A stretch of DNA of 52,522 bases from NCBI GenBank assembly GCA_025360815.1, contig JANYBL010000045.1, positions 1 through 52,522 on the forward strand, in the 5' to 3' direction. Positions within the stretch are counted from its first letter, which is position 1. Each line of letters begins with the position of its first letter. The DNA comes from Burkholderiales bacterium (lineage in GTDB: Bacteria > Pseudomonadota > Gammaproteobacteria > Burkholderiales > Usitatibacteraceae). The translations under genes were made by a program, and so were the position numbers. Positions 30,257 through 38,638 of this stretch are shown here, in pieces. The notes under the pieces were generated by a model that was not told where the DNA came from, searched no databases, and worked only from the letters and a program-made list of their open reading frames with translations.

Positions 30257-30574
30257 ACTGTTTACCTAGATTTTGATGATGCGGCGATATGACAGCGGAT
30301 AAAGGACAACTCGATATGATCGAGCGATGCGAACAAGCGTTAAAGCAGCAATATTCAAAGACGCGATGGCAACCAAAATAATTTATACGCGACAAGCGAT
30401 GCGTTAACGCAACGTAACAAAGCAAAATAACAACTCGAAATGACTGAATCAGCGGTTGTTTGCGCTAAACTCGCCAGATCGTAAAATCGCAAAATCACAT
30501 GCAATGATCCTGAAAGCGCAGCTCAATGTCAACCTACAATCAAACCAAAAACGACAATTGACTGCATTTTCAGC
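30257..30574. other. 318-base divergent promoter region, bioB and comF
   Basis: It contains the promoters for both directions. A 12-base perfect palindrome TGCGTTAACGCA lies at 30400-30411. I did not find a convincing BirA-type operator with its usual long spacer. No gene is supported. Confidence 0.5.
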
Positions 30575-31321
30575 ATGAGTTTATTCGCTTCCGCCATGCG
30601 TCAATCGCTGAAATCCGCGGTCTCGCGCCTAAGCCCCCAAGATTGCGCACTCTGCGGCGGCGGCACGCCTCACGTTGTCTGCGGCGATTGCGAAAACGCC
30701 CTGCCCCGCTCCGGACAATTGGTTTGCCCGCGCTGCGCAGTTGAGCTGAATGTGGGTGAAAGTAGTGAAGAATTATGTGGCGCCTGCCTCGTTTATTCAC
30801 CGCATTTTGATCATACGATCACCGCATTTCGCTATGATTTTCCGGTGGATCGTTTACTGCAAGCTTACAAATTTCGGGCGCAATTGGCGTTTACCCACTT
30901 TCTTGCGGATGCGTTGGCCAAGCGGGTACGCGACAACCGGTTGCTGACGCAAGCGGCCCTCCCCGATCTCATCCTTCCCACGCCGCTGGCCGCAAAACGC
31001 CTGGCGCAGCGCGGCTTCAATCAATCAGCTTTGCTTGGGCGCACCGTGGCAAGCCTGTTGGGCATCGGCTTTTCAGCCGACGCGCTGACGCGAGTTCGCG
31101 AGACGATTCCGCAAACCGGCCTAAAGCGAGATGAGCGCTTAAAGAATGTGCGTGGGGCATTTGCCTGCAATATTGATCTTGGTGGCAAACGAGTCGTCAT
31201 CGTCGATGACGTGATAACCACCGGCGCCACCCTGTCGGAAGCGGCTAAAGTACTAAAACAAAACGGGGCGGTCACCGTTGAGGCATGGGCATGTGCACGA
31301 ACTACGTATCACGAACTGTAA
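30575..31321 (+). CDS. comF: ComF-family amidophosphoribosyltransferase-like protein
   Basis: ComF proteins contain a zinc-finger N-terminus and a phosphoribosyltransferase fold and are linked to DNA uptake in competent bacteria. Four CxxC pairs are visible: C24/C27, C36/C39, C51/C54 and C68/C71. The PRPP loop [13 protein letters not shown] lies near residues 207-219, and [15 protein letters not shown] is the conserved RGFNQ motif. The 248-residue length is typical. It is immediately followed by trmL, 20 bases on. Natural competence is only suggested, because comF-like genes occur widely. Confidence 0.93.
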   Translation: MSLFASAMRQSLKSAVSRLSPQDCALCGGGTPHVVCGDCENALPRSGQLVCPRCAVELNVGESSEELCGACLVYSPHFDHTITAFRYDFPVDRLLQAYKFRAQLAFTHFLADALAKRVRDNRLLTQAALPDLILPTPLAAKRLAQRGFNQSALLGRTVASLLGIGFSADALTRVRETIPQTGLKRDERLKNVRGAFACNIDLGGKRVVIVDDVITTGATLSEAAKVLKQNGAVTVEAWACARTTYHEL

Positions 31322-31340
31322 AAAGCAGGTACAGCCTAAG

Positions 31341-31814
31341 ATGCTCCACGTCGTCCTCTATCAGCCTGAAATTCCACCCAACACCGGCAATGTAATCCGG
31401 CTGTGCGCCAACACTGGCGCGCGTCTTCACTTGGTTCATCCGCTCGGATTTGAATGGGATGACGCCCGCGTCAAACGCGCGGGCTTGGATTATCACGAGC
31501 TGGCGAATGTGGTGCATCACGCCAATTGGCAGGCGTGCCGAGCGGCATTGGTCGGCAACCGTTTCTTTGCCGTTGAAAATCCTGCACCAACTCGGTACGA
31601 CACGCCTGCCTATACTGATGGCGATGTGTTTGTTTTCGGACAAGAGACCAAAGGTACACCGCAAATCGTGCTTGATGAGTTTGACAGCGATCGCCGTATC
31701 CAGCTGCCGATGTTGCCAAATAATAGAAGTTTGAATCTATCTAACGCCGTAGCCGTAATAGTGTACGAGGCGTGGCGGCAAATTGGTTTTTCTGACGCTG
31801 CGCCTATTTCGTAA
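31341..31814 (+). CDS. trmL: tRNA (cytidine(34)-2'-O)-methyltransferase
   Basis: TrmL methylates the wobble base ribose of leucine tRNAs. It is a small SPOUT enzyme: [19 protein letters not shown] at the start, FGQETKGTP and [26 protein letters not shown] near the end form the trefoil-knot SAM site. The ATG at 31341 gives the family size of 157 residues; an open frame continues upstream through comF but is not used. It is likely co-transcribed with comF. Confidence 0.95.
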   Translation: MLHVVLYQPEIPPNTGNVIRLCANTGARLHLVHPLGFEWDDARVKRAGLDYHELANVVHHANWQACRAALVGNRFFAVENPAPTRYDTPAYTDGDVFVFGQETKGTPQIVLDEFDSDRRIQLPMLPNNRSLNLSNAVAVIVYEAWRQIGFSDAAPIS

Positions 31815-31917
31815 CCGGGCACACAGCGGTATTGATTGCCCCTTTCCGAAAATACCGCGAAAGCCTATAGAATGCGTTTGCGATTGATCAACTGTACGCT
31901 CAATTTTACGGTTCACC

Positions 31918-32538
31918 ATGACTACTTTGAATAACTCAGAATCCAGCAAAAATACAGCACGTCGCACCCAATTGTTCACCGAAATCGAAAGCCACCGCGG
32001 CTATTTGATCCGTTTTGCCACGGCGAAATTACGTGATGGCGCGCAGGCCGAGGAAGTCGTACAAGAAACGCTGCTGGCAGCGTTGTCGGGTGTTGATAGC
32101 TTCTCCGGCCAATCAACCCTCCGCACCTGGCTTACCGGAATCTTAAAATTCAAGGTGATTGATTTCCAACGCGCCGTCATCAGCGAACGCGCTCGCACGG
32201 TCTCGGCAACTGCGGATGATGATTCGGCCGACCCTGAATGGTTTGATAAATTGTTTGACGAGACCGGCCATTGGAAAGAGCAGTTTAGCGATTGGCAGAC
32301 ACCTGACAATGCGCTCGAACAGAAACAGTTTTTTGAGGCCTTTGAGCATTGCATGGATAAACTGCCCGAATCGGCCCGCCGGGTTTTTTTCCAGCGAGAG
32401 GTCATGGGCAACGAAACCGAAGAAATCTGTAAGGATGAGGCGATCTCCTCGTCTAACTGTTGGGTAATCCTGCACCGCGCGCGGGTAAGCCTTCGGGATT
32501 GTATTAACCGCAGTTGGTTTCAGGGTAACTTTGGGTAA
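31918..32538 (+). CDS. ECF-type RNA polymerase sigma factor
   Basis: A 206-residue sigma factor with only regions 2 and 4. Region 2 spans about 20-95 (YLIRFATAKLRDGAQAEEVVQETLLAAL, TLRTWLTGILKFKVIDFQR). A linker with an acidic stretch follows, then region 4 at about 140-195 (LPESARRVFFQREVMGNETEEICKD, SNCWVILHRARVSLRDCI). It lies directly upstream of a small zinc-finger protein, the usual sigma/anti-sigma order, and of the bufferin operon, which it probably drives. A candidate autoregulatory element GTAACC lies at 31811. Confidence 0.93.
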   Translation: MTTLNNSESSKNTARRTQLFTEIESHRGYLIRFATAKLRDGAQAEEVVQETLLAALSGVDSFSGQSTLRTWLTGILKFKVIDFQRAVISERARTVSATADDDSADPEWFDKLFDETGHWKEQFSDWQTPDNALEQKQFFEAFEHCMDKLPESARRVFFQREVMGNETEEICKDEAISSSNCWVILHRARVSLRDCINRSWFQGNFG

Positions 32539-32610
32539 CGCGTTATCCAGTTGATGACGCAAAAGTGGTGGCAGGACTGGATGCGGCAAGCGAGTCGTCA
32601 ACCCAAAGGT

Positions 32611-32647
32611 AAGTAATTGATTTTAAGTAATTGATTTTAAGTAAATG
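32611..32647. repeat. 14-base tandem repeat between sigma and anti-sigma genes
   Basis: AAGTAATTGATTTT occurs at 32611-32624 and 32625-32638, followed by a partial third copy (AAGTAAATGATA). It stands just before the GTG start of the anti-sigma gene and overlaps its translation-initiation region upstream. It may be slippage debris or may tune coupling of the two genes. Confidence 0.85.
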
Positions 32648-32670
32648 ATAAGTAGACAAGTGAAATCGCT

Positions 32671-32940
32671 GTGGATAACGAAGCACTTAAAAAAATAAAC
32701 TGTAAACAGGCGGCGCGTCTGATGAGTATGCGGCGTGATAGGGAACTATCGACCGACGAAAATGAATCGCTCAAACACCATTTATATGTCTGTATCAATT
32801 GCAAACGCTTTGACACACAACTTGATTTCCTCTCGCGGCTTTCGAAAAAATATGCGCAAGGTGTAGGCATGCCGTCAACTGCCACTATTCGCAATATCGA
32901 TGCCGATACCGACAGCGATAGCGATAGCGATAAAGCGTAG
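32671..32940 (+). CDS. small zinc-finger anti-sigma factor (ZAS-like)
   Basis: An 89-residue protein with a GTG start. C11, H37, C41 and C44 form the zinc-binding set of zf-HC2 anti-sigma proteins (NCKQAARLMSMRRDRELS ... HHLYVCINCKRF). There is no membrane segment, so it is a soluble regulator, which might sense redox state or zinc displacement. The C-terminus is an acidic DADTDSDSDSDK tail encoded by GATAGC-type hexamers. It follows the sigma factor by 132 bases on the same strand. The ribosome binding site is weak, which may keep its level below that of the sigma factor. Confidence 0.85.
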   Translation: MDNEALKKINCKQAARLMSMRRDRELSTDENESLKHHLYVCINCKRFDTQLDFLSRLSKKYAQGVGMPSTATIRNIDADTDSDSDSDKA

Positions 32941-33196
32941 TTAACGATTATAAAGACCCGATCAAGGCCGCCTGAATCTAATTTCAAGACTCGCCCGTAA
33001 CAAACTGGGTGGTACTAAACGATCCCTCCCCCATGGCTATCATTCGTATGGTCAGACGTGACACATAATCTTGCAAGCTTGTAGGATAATGTGTAGTCGT
33101 ATTGTGCTTATGAAGCGTTTATCACCATTGGCTACCGACAGTCGCCGATGCAAAATTTTTTTTAACCCGAATTGTTAACCTTGCCAAGGAGCAAAC

Positions 33197-33502
33197 ATGA
33201 AAACTAACCTCATTCTTTCGTCCGCCATCGCCAGCTTAGTGGCGCTTTCCTCTGTTAGTGGCGTGGCTGCAGCGCAAGATGCCAAACCTAAAAAAGAGAA
33301 ATGCTACGGCGTTGCCAAGAAAAACATGAACGATTGCGGCACCGCAAACCATTCCTGCGCTGGTAAAGCCGACAAAGATAACGCACCTGATGAATGGAAA
33401 TACGTCGTTAAGAAAGTATCCTTGGCGGATGGGGAGAAAAGCGAGTGCGAAAAACTGGGTGGCACCACCAAGAAGCCTGCCGCAGAGCCCGGCAAGTACT
33501 AA
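33197..33502 (+). CDS. bufA: bufferin precursor peptide, DUF2282 (BufA1-like)
   Basis: A 101-residue exported precursor with a Sec signal peptide ([20 protein letters not shown], cleavage near VAAAQ). The DUF2282 core is clear: [28 protein letters not shown] and CEKLGG, with four cysteines C36, C47, C54 and C84. In this family the central cysteines are converted by an MNIO enzyme to thiooxazoles that bind copper. A segment of about nine residues before C84 ([11 protein letters not shown]) is longer than the usual KGTC junction. A lysine- and proline-rich tail follows. An AAGGAG ribosome binding site precedes the ATG. It is the first gene of the buf cassette, followed by an attenuator-like hairpin. 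Confidence 0.9.
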   Translation: MKTNLILSSAIASLVALSSVSGVAAAQDAKPKKEKCYGVAKKNMNDCGTANHSCAGKADKDNAPDEWKYVVKKVSLADGEKSECEKLGGTTKKPAAEPGKY

Positions 33503-33552
33503 ATTCCAGTGCCATTGCGTTTGCGGTTTGGCATGTCCTGCGTCCGTTGTTC

Positions 33553-33585
33553 ATAATGCCCTCGATATGAGGGCATTATCTTTTA
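33553..33585 (+). terminator. terminator-like hairpin between bufA and bufB (attenuator)
   Basis: ATAATGCCCTC (33553-33563) and GAGGGCATTAT (33569-33579) form an 11-base perfect stem with a five-base loop, followed by CTTTT. It would stop most transcripts after the precursor gene and let a fraction read through into bufB and bufC, giving more precursor than enzyme. Confidence 0.85.
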
Positions 33586-33595
33586 AGGCCGAAGA

Positions 33596-34486
33596 TTGAG
33601 CCCTCATCACCAAAGCTCGCGCCCTCCACACGCCCTAGACCCACTTTGCGCTGGCATCGGGCTGCGACCGCCGCATTATCAGGCACTGCTCGGCAAGCCT
33701 GCGGCTGTTGGCTTTTTGGAAATCCATAGCGAGAATTTTTTTGGTGCTGGTGGTCCGCCACGCCGCTATCTCGATAAATTCCGCGAGGATTACGCAATCA
33801 GCGCCCACGGTGTCGGTTTGTCGTTGGGTTCAGCGGATCGGTTGAATCCGGCGCATTTGGAAAATTTAAAGAAACTGATTGACTGGTTGCAGCCCTCGCT
33901 TGTCTCAGACCATTTGTGCTGGGTGGGTGTGAATGGCCGCTATTTGAATGATTTATTGCCGATCCCCTACACGGAGGAATCGCTCAAACACGTCGCCAGC
34001 CACATCCGCCAAACGCAGGATTATTTGAGTCGGCAAATGTTGGTTGAAAACGTATCGAGCTATTTGGAATTTGCTGATTCAACGATTCCTGAATGGGATT
34101 TTTTGCGCGAGGTGGCGCAGCAAACCGGCTGCGGCATTTTGCTCGATGTGAATAATATATACGTCAACAGCATCAACCATGGTTTCGATGCGATGCAATA
34201 TCTAGATGCCATGCAGGGCGCCGATATTGGTGAAATTCATTTGGCGGGTTTTCAAGACACGGGCGAGATTTTGATAGATACCCACGGCGCGGCCGTGAGC
34301 GATGCGGTTTGGGCGCTGTATGCGTCTGCGATTAACCGCTTCGGTGCCATCCCGACACTTATCGAATGGGATACCGATATTCCGACACTTGATGTGTTGT
34401 TGGCGGAGGCTGAGAAAGCGAATGTGATGTTGGAACAGGCATCGTTCGCCATGCCAACCCGCGAAGGACGCCGTCATGCTACATGA
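33596..34486 (+). CDS. bufB: multinuclear non-heme iron oxidative enzyme (MNIO, DUF692), BufB
   Basis: MNIO enzymes use two or three irons to modify cysteines of RiPP precursors. This 296-residue TIM-barrel protein shows the DUF692 landmarks in order: GIGLRPPHYQ, FLEIHSENFF, SAHGVGLSLG, VSDHLCW, LVENVSSYLEF, LLDVNNIYVN, GEIHLAGF, IDTHG and LIEWDTDIP; the histidines, glutamates and aspartates in these are the metal ligands of the family. The start is a TTG behind AAGG; an in-frame stop lies just upstream and no ATG exists before the barrel, so translation is probably modest. Its end overlaps bufC. Confidence 0.93.
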   Translation: MSPHHQSSRPPHALDPLCAGIGLRPPHYQALLGKPAAVGFLEIHSENFFGAGGPPRRYLDKFREDYAISAHGVGLSLGSADRLNPAHLENLKKLIDWLQPSLVSDHLCWVGVNGRYLNDLLPIPYTEESLKHVASHIRQTQDYLSRQMLVENVSSYLEFADSTIPEWDFLREVAQQTGCGILLDVNNIYVNSINHGFDAMQYLDAMQGADIGEIHLAGFQDTGEILIDTHGAAVSDAVWALYASAINRFGAIPTLIEWDTDIPTLDVLLAEAEKANVMLEQASFAMPTREGRRHAT

Positions 34487-35249
34487 ACTGCAAAGCGGGT
34501 TTATGGCGGCCGTGCTCACAGGCTCGCAAACTGAGCTCACATCAGTCACGCCAAAAATCCGGGAGGGGAAGCTCAACACCGCGCAACGCGTTGCTATTTA
34601 TCGCCGCAATGTGCAATCCACCTTGCGCGGGGCGCTGGGCGATATTTTCCCGACTACTCGATGGATGTTGGGGGACGATAAATTTTTGAATGTTGGCGAT
34701 CAATTTATCCTACACGCGCCATCAACATCAGGAGATTTGAACCAATTTGGGCGCTCTTTTCCCGAATTTTTAAGCGCAATGCAACCGTCCGCTGCCGCCG
34801 ACATGGCAGCGCTTGACTGGGCGTGGCACGAAGCATTCCATGCGGCTGAGCAAGCGGCGCTCGATTTGTCGCGGTTGGGAGCTGTTCCAGCCGAGCAGCA
34901 CGCGGCGTTAGTATTCCAGCTGCACCCAAGCGCACGCTTGATTGGCTCCGCTTATCCGCTTCTCGAACTTTGGCAAGCACATCAAAATTCAGAAGAAGCA
35001 CCGCTTGAAATATCAAAAATATTACCGGCTGACCATCATTTCCTTGCTGTGCATCGCGATGACGCCAATGTCACCCTAACGCCGTTATCCGCGCCACAAT
35101 TTCATTTCCTCAAAATTTGTGCCGAACATCAGCCGTTGGGCGAAGCCGCCGAGGCTGCTTTTGCGCTCGATGCAAACTTCGCGCTGCAAGCGTTTCTGAT
35201 TCAAACCGTCCAACAGAATATTGTTATTGACTTTAACGAGCCGTCGTGA
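34476..35249 (+). CDS. bufC: DUF2063 partner protein, BufC
   Basis: The 257-residue protein has the DUF2063 N-terminal domain (ELQSGFMAAVLTG, VAIYRRNVQSTLRGALGDIFPTTRWMLGD) and a C-terminal domain ending LQAFLIQTVQQNIVIDF. In bufferin and related systems this protein acts as a docking partner that brings the precursor to the MNIO enzyme. Its ATG lies 11 bases inside bufB, giving translational coupling and matched amounts of the two proteins. I see no membrane segment. Confidence 0.92.
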   Translation: MLHELQSGFMAAVLTGSQTELTSVTPKIREGKLNTAQRVAIYRRNVQSTLRGALGDIFPTTRWMLGDDKFLNVGDQFILHAPSTSGDLNQFGRSFPEFLSAMQPSAAADMAALDWAWHEAFHAAEQAALDLSRLGAVPAEQHAALVFQLHPSARLIGSAYPLLELWQAHQNSEEAPLEISKILPADHHFLAVHRDDANVTLTPLSAPQFHFLKICAEHQPLGEAAEAAFALDANFALQAFLIQTVQQNIVIDFNEPS

Positions 35250-35366
35250 CGAAGTTCACAGTAAACAAACCCGATTTGCGCTACCATTTAAGGAACTATC
35301 TGCTTTGGCAGTTCCGCGTTAACCTATTTCTGATTGGTTATCTAAAAACAACGTAATGGACGTCAC

Positions 35367-36251
35367 ATGAAATCTCCACTGAAATTTCCGATTTCCCCCG
35401 CAGTGTTGGCCACATTGGCGGCACTAGCGGCGCTCACCGCGGGCGCACAACCAACGCCGTCAACCACAACGGCGCCGCCGAGCAAATCTGCCGCCAGCGC
35501 TGCGCCGAAAGCGCCCGCCAAAGCCGCACCGGCAAAATTCAATGCCGCTGCCGCGCTCAACCGAGCAGCCAGCCAGCCAATGTTGGCCGAGCGCATTACT
35601 AAATCATTCAATATGATTGGGCAAAAAGTGCTGGAGCCGCGCGCGCGCCGCCAACTTGACGAATCGTTGAAAGAATTTGCCATCGGTTTAAAAGAGCTGC
35701 AAACCATCGCACCCACACCAGAAATTCGCGATAACTACGATTTGCTGGAACAGCTTTTCGGTGAATTCAAAGCCATTACTGCCAAGCCGATCAACTTGGC
35801 CAGCGCCAAAGAACTGGCCGAGCAAAATGAAGAACTCGTATTCATTGCTCAAAAGGGTTCGATGTTGTTGCAAGCGCACACCAAATCGACGCAAAGCGAT
35901 TTGATCGCCACCGCTGGCAATGTGCGCACGCTCTCGCAGCGGATCGCCAAGCTTTATTTATTCCGCAGTTGGGGTATCCGGACTAGCGTCATTGCCGACG
36001 ACCTGAAAAAAGCCGAATCCGAATACCGCGCCGATATGGATCGACTACTGCGGGTGGCGCAAAATTCCGCGCAAGTGAAGAGCGAATTGGCGCTGGCCGA
36101 GACGCAATGGCTGTTCTTGAAGCAAGGCATTGACCGCCTGAACGCCAATAAATCATCGCCCACTGAGCTTGAGTTTGTCGCCAAATCCTGCGACAACATT
36201 TTGGAAGTGATGGAACGCGTGACGAAACTTTATGAGGCGATGAAGACATAA
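35367..36251 (+). CDS. periplasmic protein with PilJ-type sensing domain repeats
   Basis: A 294-residue exported protein: signal peptide (cleavage near LTAGAQ), an alanine/proline/lysine linker (about 28-65), then two four-helix halves typical of the PilJ/NarX-type N-terminal domain (PMLAERITKSFNMIGQKVLE and AGNVRTLSQRIAKLYLFRSW). There is no transmembrane anchor after the domain and no methyl-accepting or kinase domain, so it is a free ligand-binding module. It follows bufC by 117 bases on the same strand, where DoxX genes are found in many buf operons. Whether it belongs to the cassette is uncertain. Confidence 0.8.
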   Translation: MKSPLKFPISPAVLATLAALAALTAGAQPTPSTTTAPPSKSAASAAPKAPAKAAPAKFNAAAALNRAASQPMLAERITKSFNMIGQKVLEPRARRQLDESLKEFAIGLKELQTIAPTPEIRDNYDLLEQLFGEFKAITAKPINLASAKELAEQNEELVFIAQKGSMLLQAHTKSTQSDLIATAGNVRTLSQRIAKLYLFRSWGIRTSVIADDLKKAESEYRADMDRLLRVAQNSAQVKSELALAETQWLFLKQGIDRLNANKSSPTELEFVAKSCDNILEVMERVTKLYEAMKT

Positions 36252-36276
36252 TTATAGCGTTTTGACCGTACTAGTA

Positions 36277-36328
36277 AATGCCAGAACTCTAGGCTGGGCG
36301 GTCGTTTTGAAGGCGAAAGCGCTGAACA
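36277..36328 (+). repeat. dispersed intergenic repeat, copy 1
   Basis: This stretch, about 25 bases past the stop of the PilJ-domain gene, matches 45616-45675: both read AAAT-CC-GAACTC-AG-CTGGGCGG-CGTTTTGA and end in GCGCTGA. Both copies sit just after the stop of a plus-strand gene. Confidence 0.7.
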
Positions 36329-36366
36329 ATGCAGTACGCGTTCTATTTTTGTCGTGGATTGCTCTA

Positions 36367-36972
36367 GTGTTCCCCAAATCCATTAAAACTTGGCTCGTCG
36401 TTGTTGCCATCGCCATCGGCGGCTGGTACTTCGTTCATCACCGCACGCTAGAACGACGCATGCTTGCGTCCGGCCCGGTTGGCGAAGCACCGGTTCAGCA
36501 GAGCACCCGCGAAAAAGCGTTTGACGTGGGCGGCTTTCGCATTCAGCCTGTTGCCAGTTATGACATCCGCGCCAAGGTGCTCTCAACCGAGCGTTATCGG
36601 ATGGGCCGCGAGGCTGAACTCTCGCCGGTAGATTTCGCGCTCGGTTGGGGCCCGATGTCGGATCAGGCGGTGCTCAGCCAATTGCAGATTAGCCAAGGCG
36701 GGCGCTGGTACGAGTATCGCTGGGACAATCAGCCGCCAATTGAGCCGGGCATGATGGCGCGGCATTCAGCAAATACACACTTAATTCCTGCCAACAGCAG
36801 CGTCAAAAAAGACCTGCTGAATATCGAGCGCGGCCAAGTGGTTCGCTTAAGGGGAATGTTGGTGAACGTCGAGCATACCGACGGCTGGAAATGGTTTACC
36901 TCAACGACGCGCGACGACACTGGCGGTGGAGCTTGCGAGTTGATGTGGGTGACGGAAGTGGTGGTTGAATAG
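36367..36972 (+). CDS. conserved membrane-anchored protein of unknown function
   Basis: The protein has an N-terminal membrane anchor (IKTWLVVVAIAIGGWYFV) and a periplasmic domain with the conserved stretches VDFALGWGPMSDQAVLSQLQISQGGRWYEY, HSANTHLIPA and VRLRGMLVNVE; similar hypothetical proteins occur in Proteobacteria, but the function is unknown. I place the start at the GTG at 36367 (201 residues) because the open frame upstream, from a TTG at 36262, runs through a dispersed repeat and has no ribosome binding site. It is on the same strand as, and 115 bases after, the PilJ-domain gene. Confidence 0.7.
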   Translation: MFPKSIKTWLVVVAIAIGGWYFVHHRTLERRMLASGPVGEAPVQQSTREKAFDVGGFRIQPVASYDIRAKVLSTERYRMGREAELSPVDFALGWGPMSDQAVLSQLQISQGGRWYEYRWDNQPPIEPGMMARHSANTHLIPANSSVKKDLLNIERGQVVRLRGMLVNVEHTDGWKWFTSTTRDDTGGGACELMWVTEVVVE

Positions 36973-37401
36973 CGTTTCTTAAACTCGCCCATTGACGGGT
37001 TGTCTGGCGCAAAAATGGCTGGAGATCGTCGTGGATACTGGGGTTTTAAAGGAAATGCGATCCTCCTTTGATCGACCAGAGCTGCGCGGGGTGCCGCCGG
37101 CACTACCGCACAAATGGCGCCGCTTCCAGCTTGCTGCCTTCACTTGCTTCGACGATATCCCCACACCTAGCTGCCGCCTGATCCGAACGCCACGACAGCC
37201 TGGGGACTGATGAAATTCAATCGGAAAATCTGGTCATGTCTCTCAATACTCCAACGAAATCTGACAAAATTTAAACGCGGAAAAAAATTTAAACTAAAAG
37301 CTCCATCCGTGAATTGCGTCATTAATTCCAAGGTCGGCATTGATTTCCGCCCGATCGTCACCAGCTTGCATAGTCCCAGTCAACTTTAATGAAAGAGCGC
37401 C
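36973..37401. other. 429-base intergenic region
   Basis: Small open frames on both strands at 36979-37210 show no family resemblance or ribosome binding sites. The A/T-rich part from about 37220 to 37300 probably holds the promoter of the old yellow enzyme gene. Nothing else is recognised. Confidence 0.45.
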
Positions 37402-38478
37402 ATGCTATTCGATGCCTACAAACTCGGCCCCATTCAACTTTCCAATCGCATTGTGATGGCACCGCTCACGCGCAGCCGCGCGGTGGATCGCAATATCCCG
37501 AACGCGTTGATGGCGGAATACTACGGCCAACGCGCGACAGCAGGACTCCTCATCACCGAAGGCACATCGCCCTCGCCGAACGGTTTGGGTTATGCGCGCA
37601 TCCCGGGGCTGTTCAATGCCGAACAAGTCGCAGGATGGAAATTGACAACACAAGCTGTGCATGAAAAAGGCGGCAAGATTTTCATCCAGTTCATGCACAC
37701 CGGGCGGGTAACCCACCAGATCAATTTACCTGCAGGGGCGCGTGTTGTCGGACCCGGTGCCGAGGTGTGTCCGGGGGAGATGTGGACGGATAGCTCTGGC
37801 ATGCAGCCGCACACCGCGCCGAACCCGATGACCGCGGCGGATATCGCTGTCGCTGTTGGTGAATTTGCACATGCGGCAAAGCTCGCGATTGAAGCGGGCT
37901 TCGATGGCGTTGAAATTCACGCGGCCAACGGCTACCTGATTGAGCAGTTCCTGAATGCCAACGTCAACATGCGTACCGATAACTACGGCAGCTCGGCAGA
38001 GAACCGGAATCGCTTTGCGCTAGAGGTCGTGAACGCAACGATCACGGCGATCGGCGCAGAACGTGTTGGTATCCGCATCTCGCCACTTGGCGTTTTTAAC
38101 GCCACCGGCGCATTCGACGGCCTTGAAGCGCAATTCCTGTCGCTCGCAGAAACACTGGGCAAGCTTGGACTCGCTTACCTGCATCTGGTCGATCATTCTT
38201 CGATGGGTGCACCGATTGTGCCTGCCGCATTCAAAGCAGACTTGCAAAAAGCATTCGGTCGCACCTTCCTTGCGTCCGGCGGCTTCGACGGTAAGAGCGC
38301 AGAAACGGCGTTGCAAGAAAAGCGCGGAGATCTTGTAGCGTTCGGCCGTCATATGTTGGCAAACCCGGATCTGGTCGCACGTCTGAAGTCTGGTGCCACC
38401 TTGAACGCGCCGGATGCTTCCACGTTCTATACACCGGGACCAAAGGGTTATACGGACTATCCGGCATTGGCAGCGTAG
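37402..38478 (+). CDS. old yellow enzyme family alkene reductase (NemA-like)
   Basis: A 358-residue FMN flavoprotein that reduces activated alkenes, and often nitro-esters, with NAD(P)H. The active-site motif EIHAANGYLIEQFLN gives H173, N176 and Y178; the N-terminus LGPIQLSNRIVMAPLTRSRA binds FMN, and FLASGGFDGKSAE with LVAFGRHMLANPDLVARL forms the phosphate and barrel-end segments. Length and order match the family. It stands alone on the plus strand; no TetR/LysR regulator is adjacent, which is unusual for these genes. Confidence 0.95.
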   Translation: MLFDAYKLGPIQLSNRIVMAPLTRSRAVDRNIPNALMAEYYGQRATAGLLITEGTSPSPNGLGYARIPGLFNAEQVAGWKLTTQAVHEKGGKIFIQFMHTGRVTHQINLPAGARVVGPGAEVCPGEMWTDSSGMQPHTAPNPMTAADIAVAVGEFAHAAKLAIEAGFDGVEIHAANGYLIEQFLNANVNMRTDNYGSSAENRNRFALEVVNATITAIGAERVGIRISPLGVFNATGAFDGLEAQFLSLAETLGKLGLAYLHLVDHSSMGAPIVPAAFKADLQKAFGRTFLASGGFDGKSAETALQEKRGDLVAFGRHMLANPDLVARLKSGATLNAPDASTFYTPGPKGYTDYPALAA

Positions 38479-38638
38479 TTAAATTTGGCTGCTTCGTCAG
38501 AGTAAGCAGAAACTTTAATCGCGTTTCTGCCTGTAGTCAGGATGCAAGCTGTTGATCTAGCGCCCGCCACTAAAGCAGAACATCGTCGATGGGCGGGCGC
38601 TGTTGTACGTTTGCACGACTGCTTCCAAGCTCGCTACC

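Noticed and set aside
30257-30574. BirA operator upstream of bioB
   Set aside because: Half-sites resembling GTTTAC were not found as a pair at the required spacing; only an unrelated 12-base palindrome is clear.
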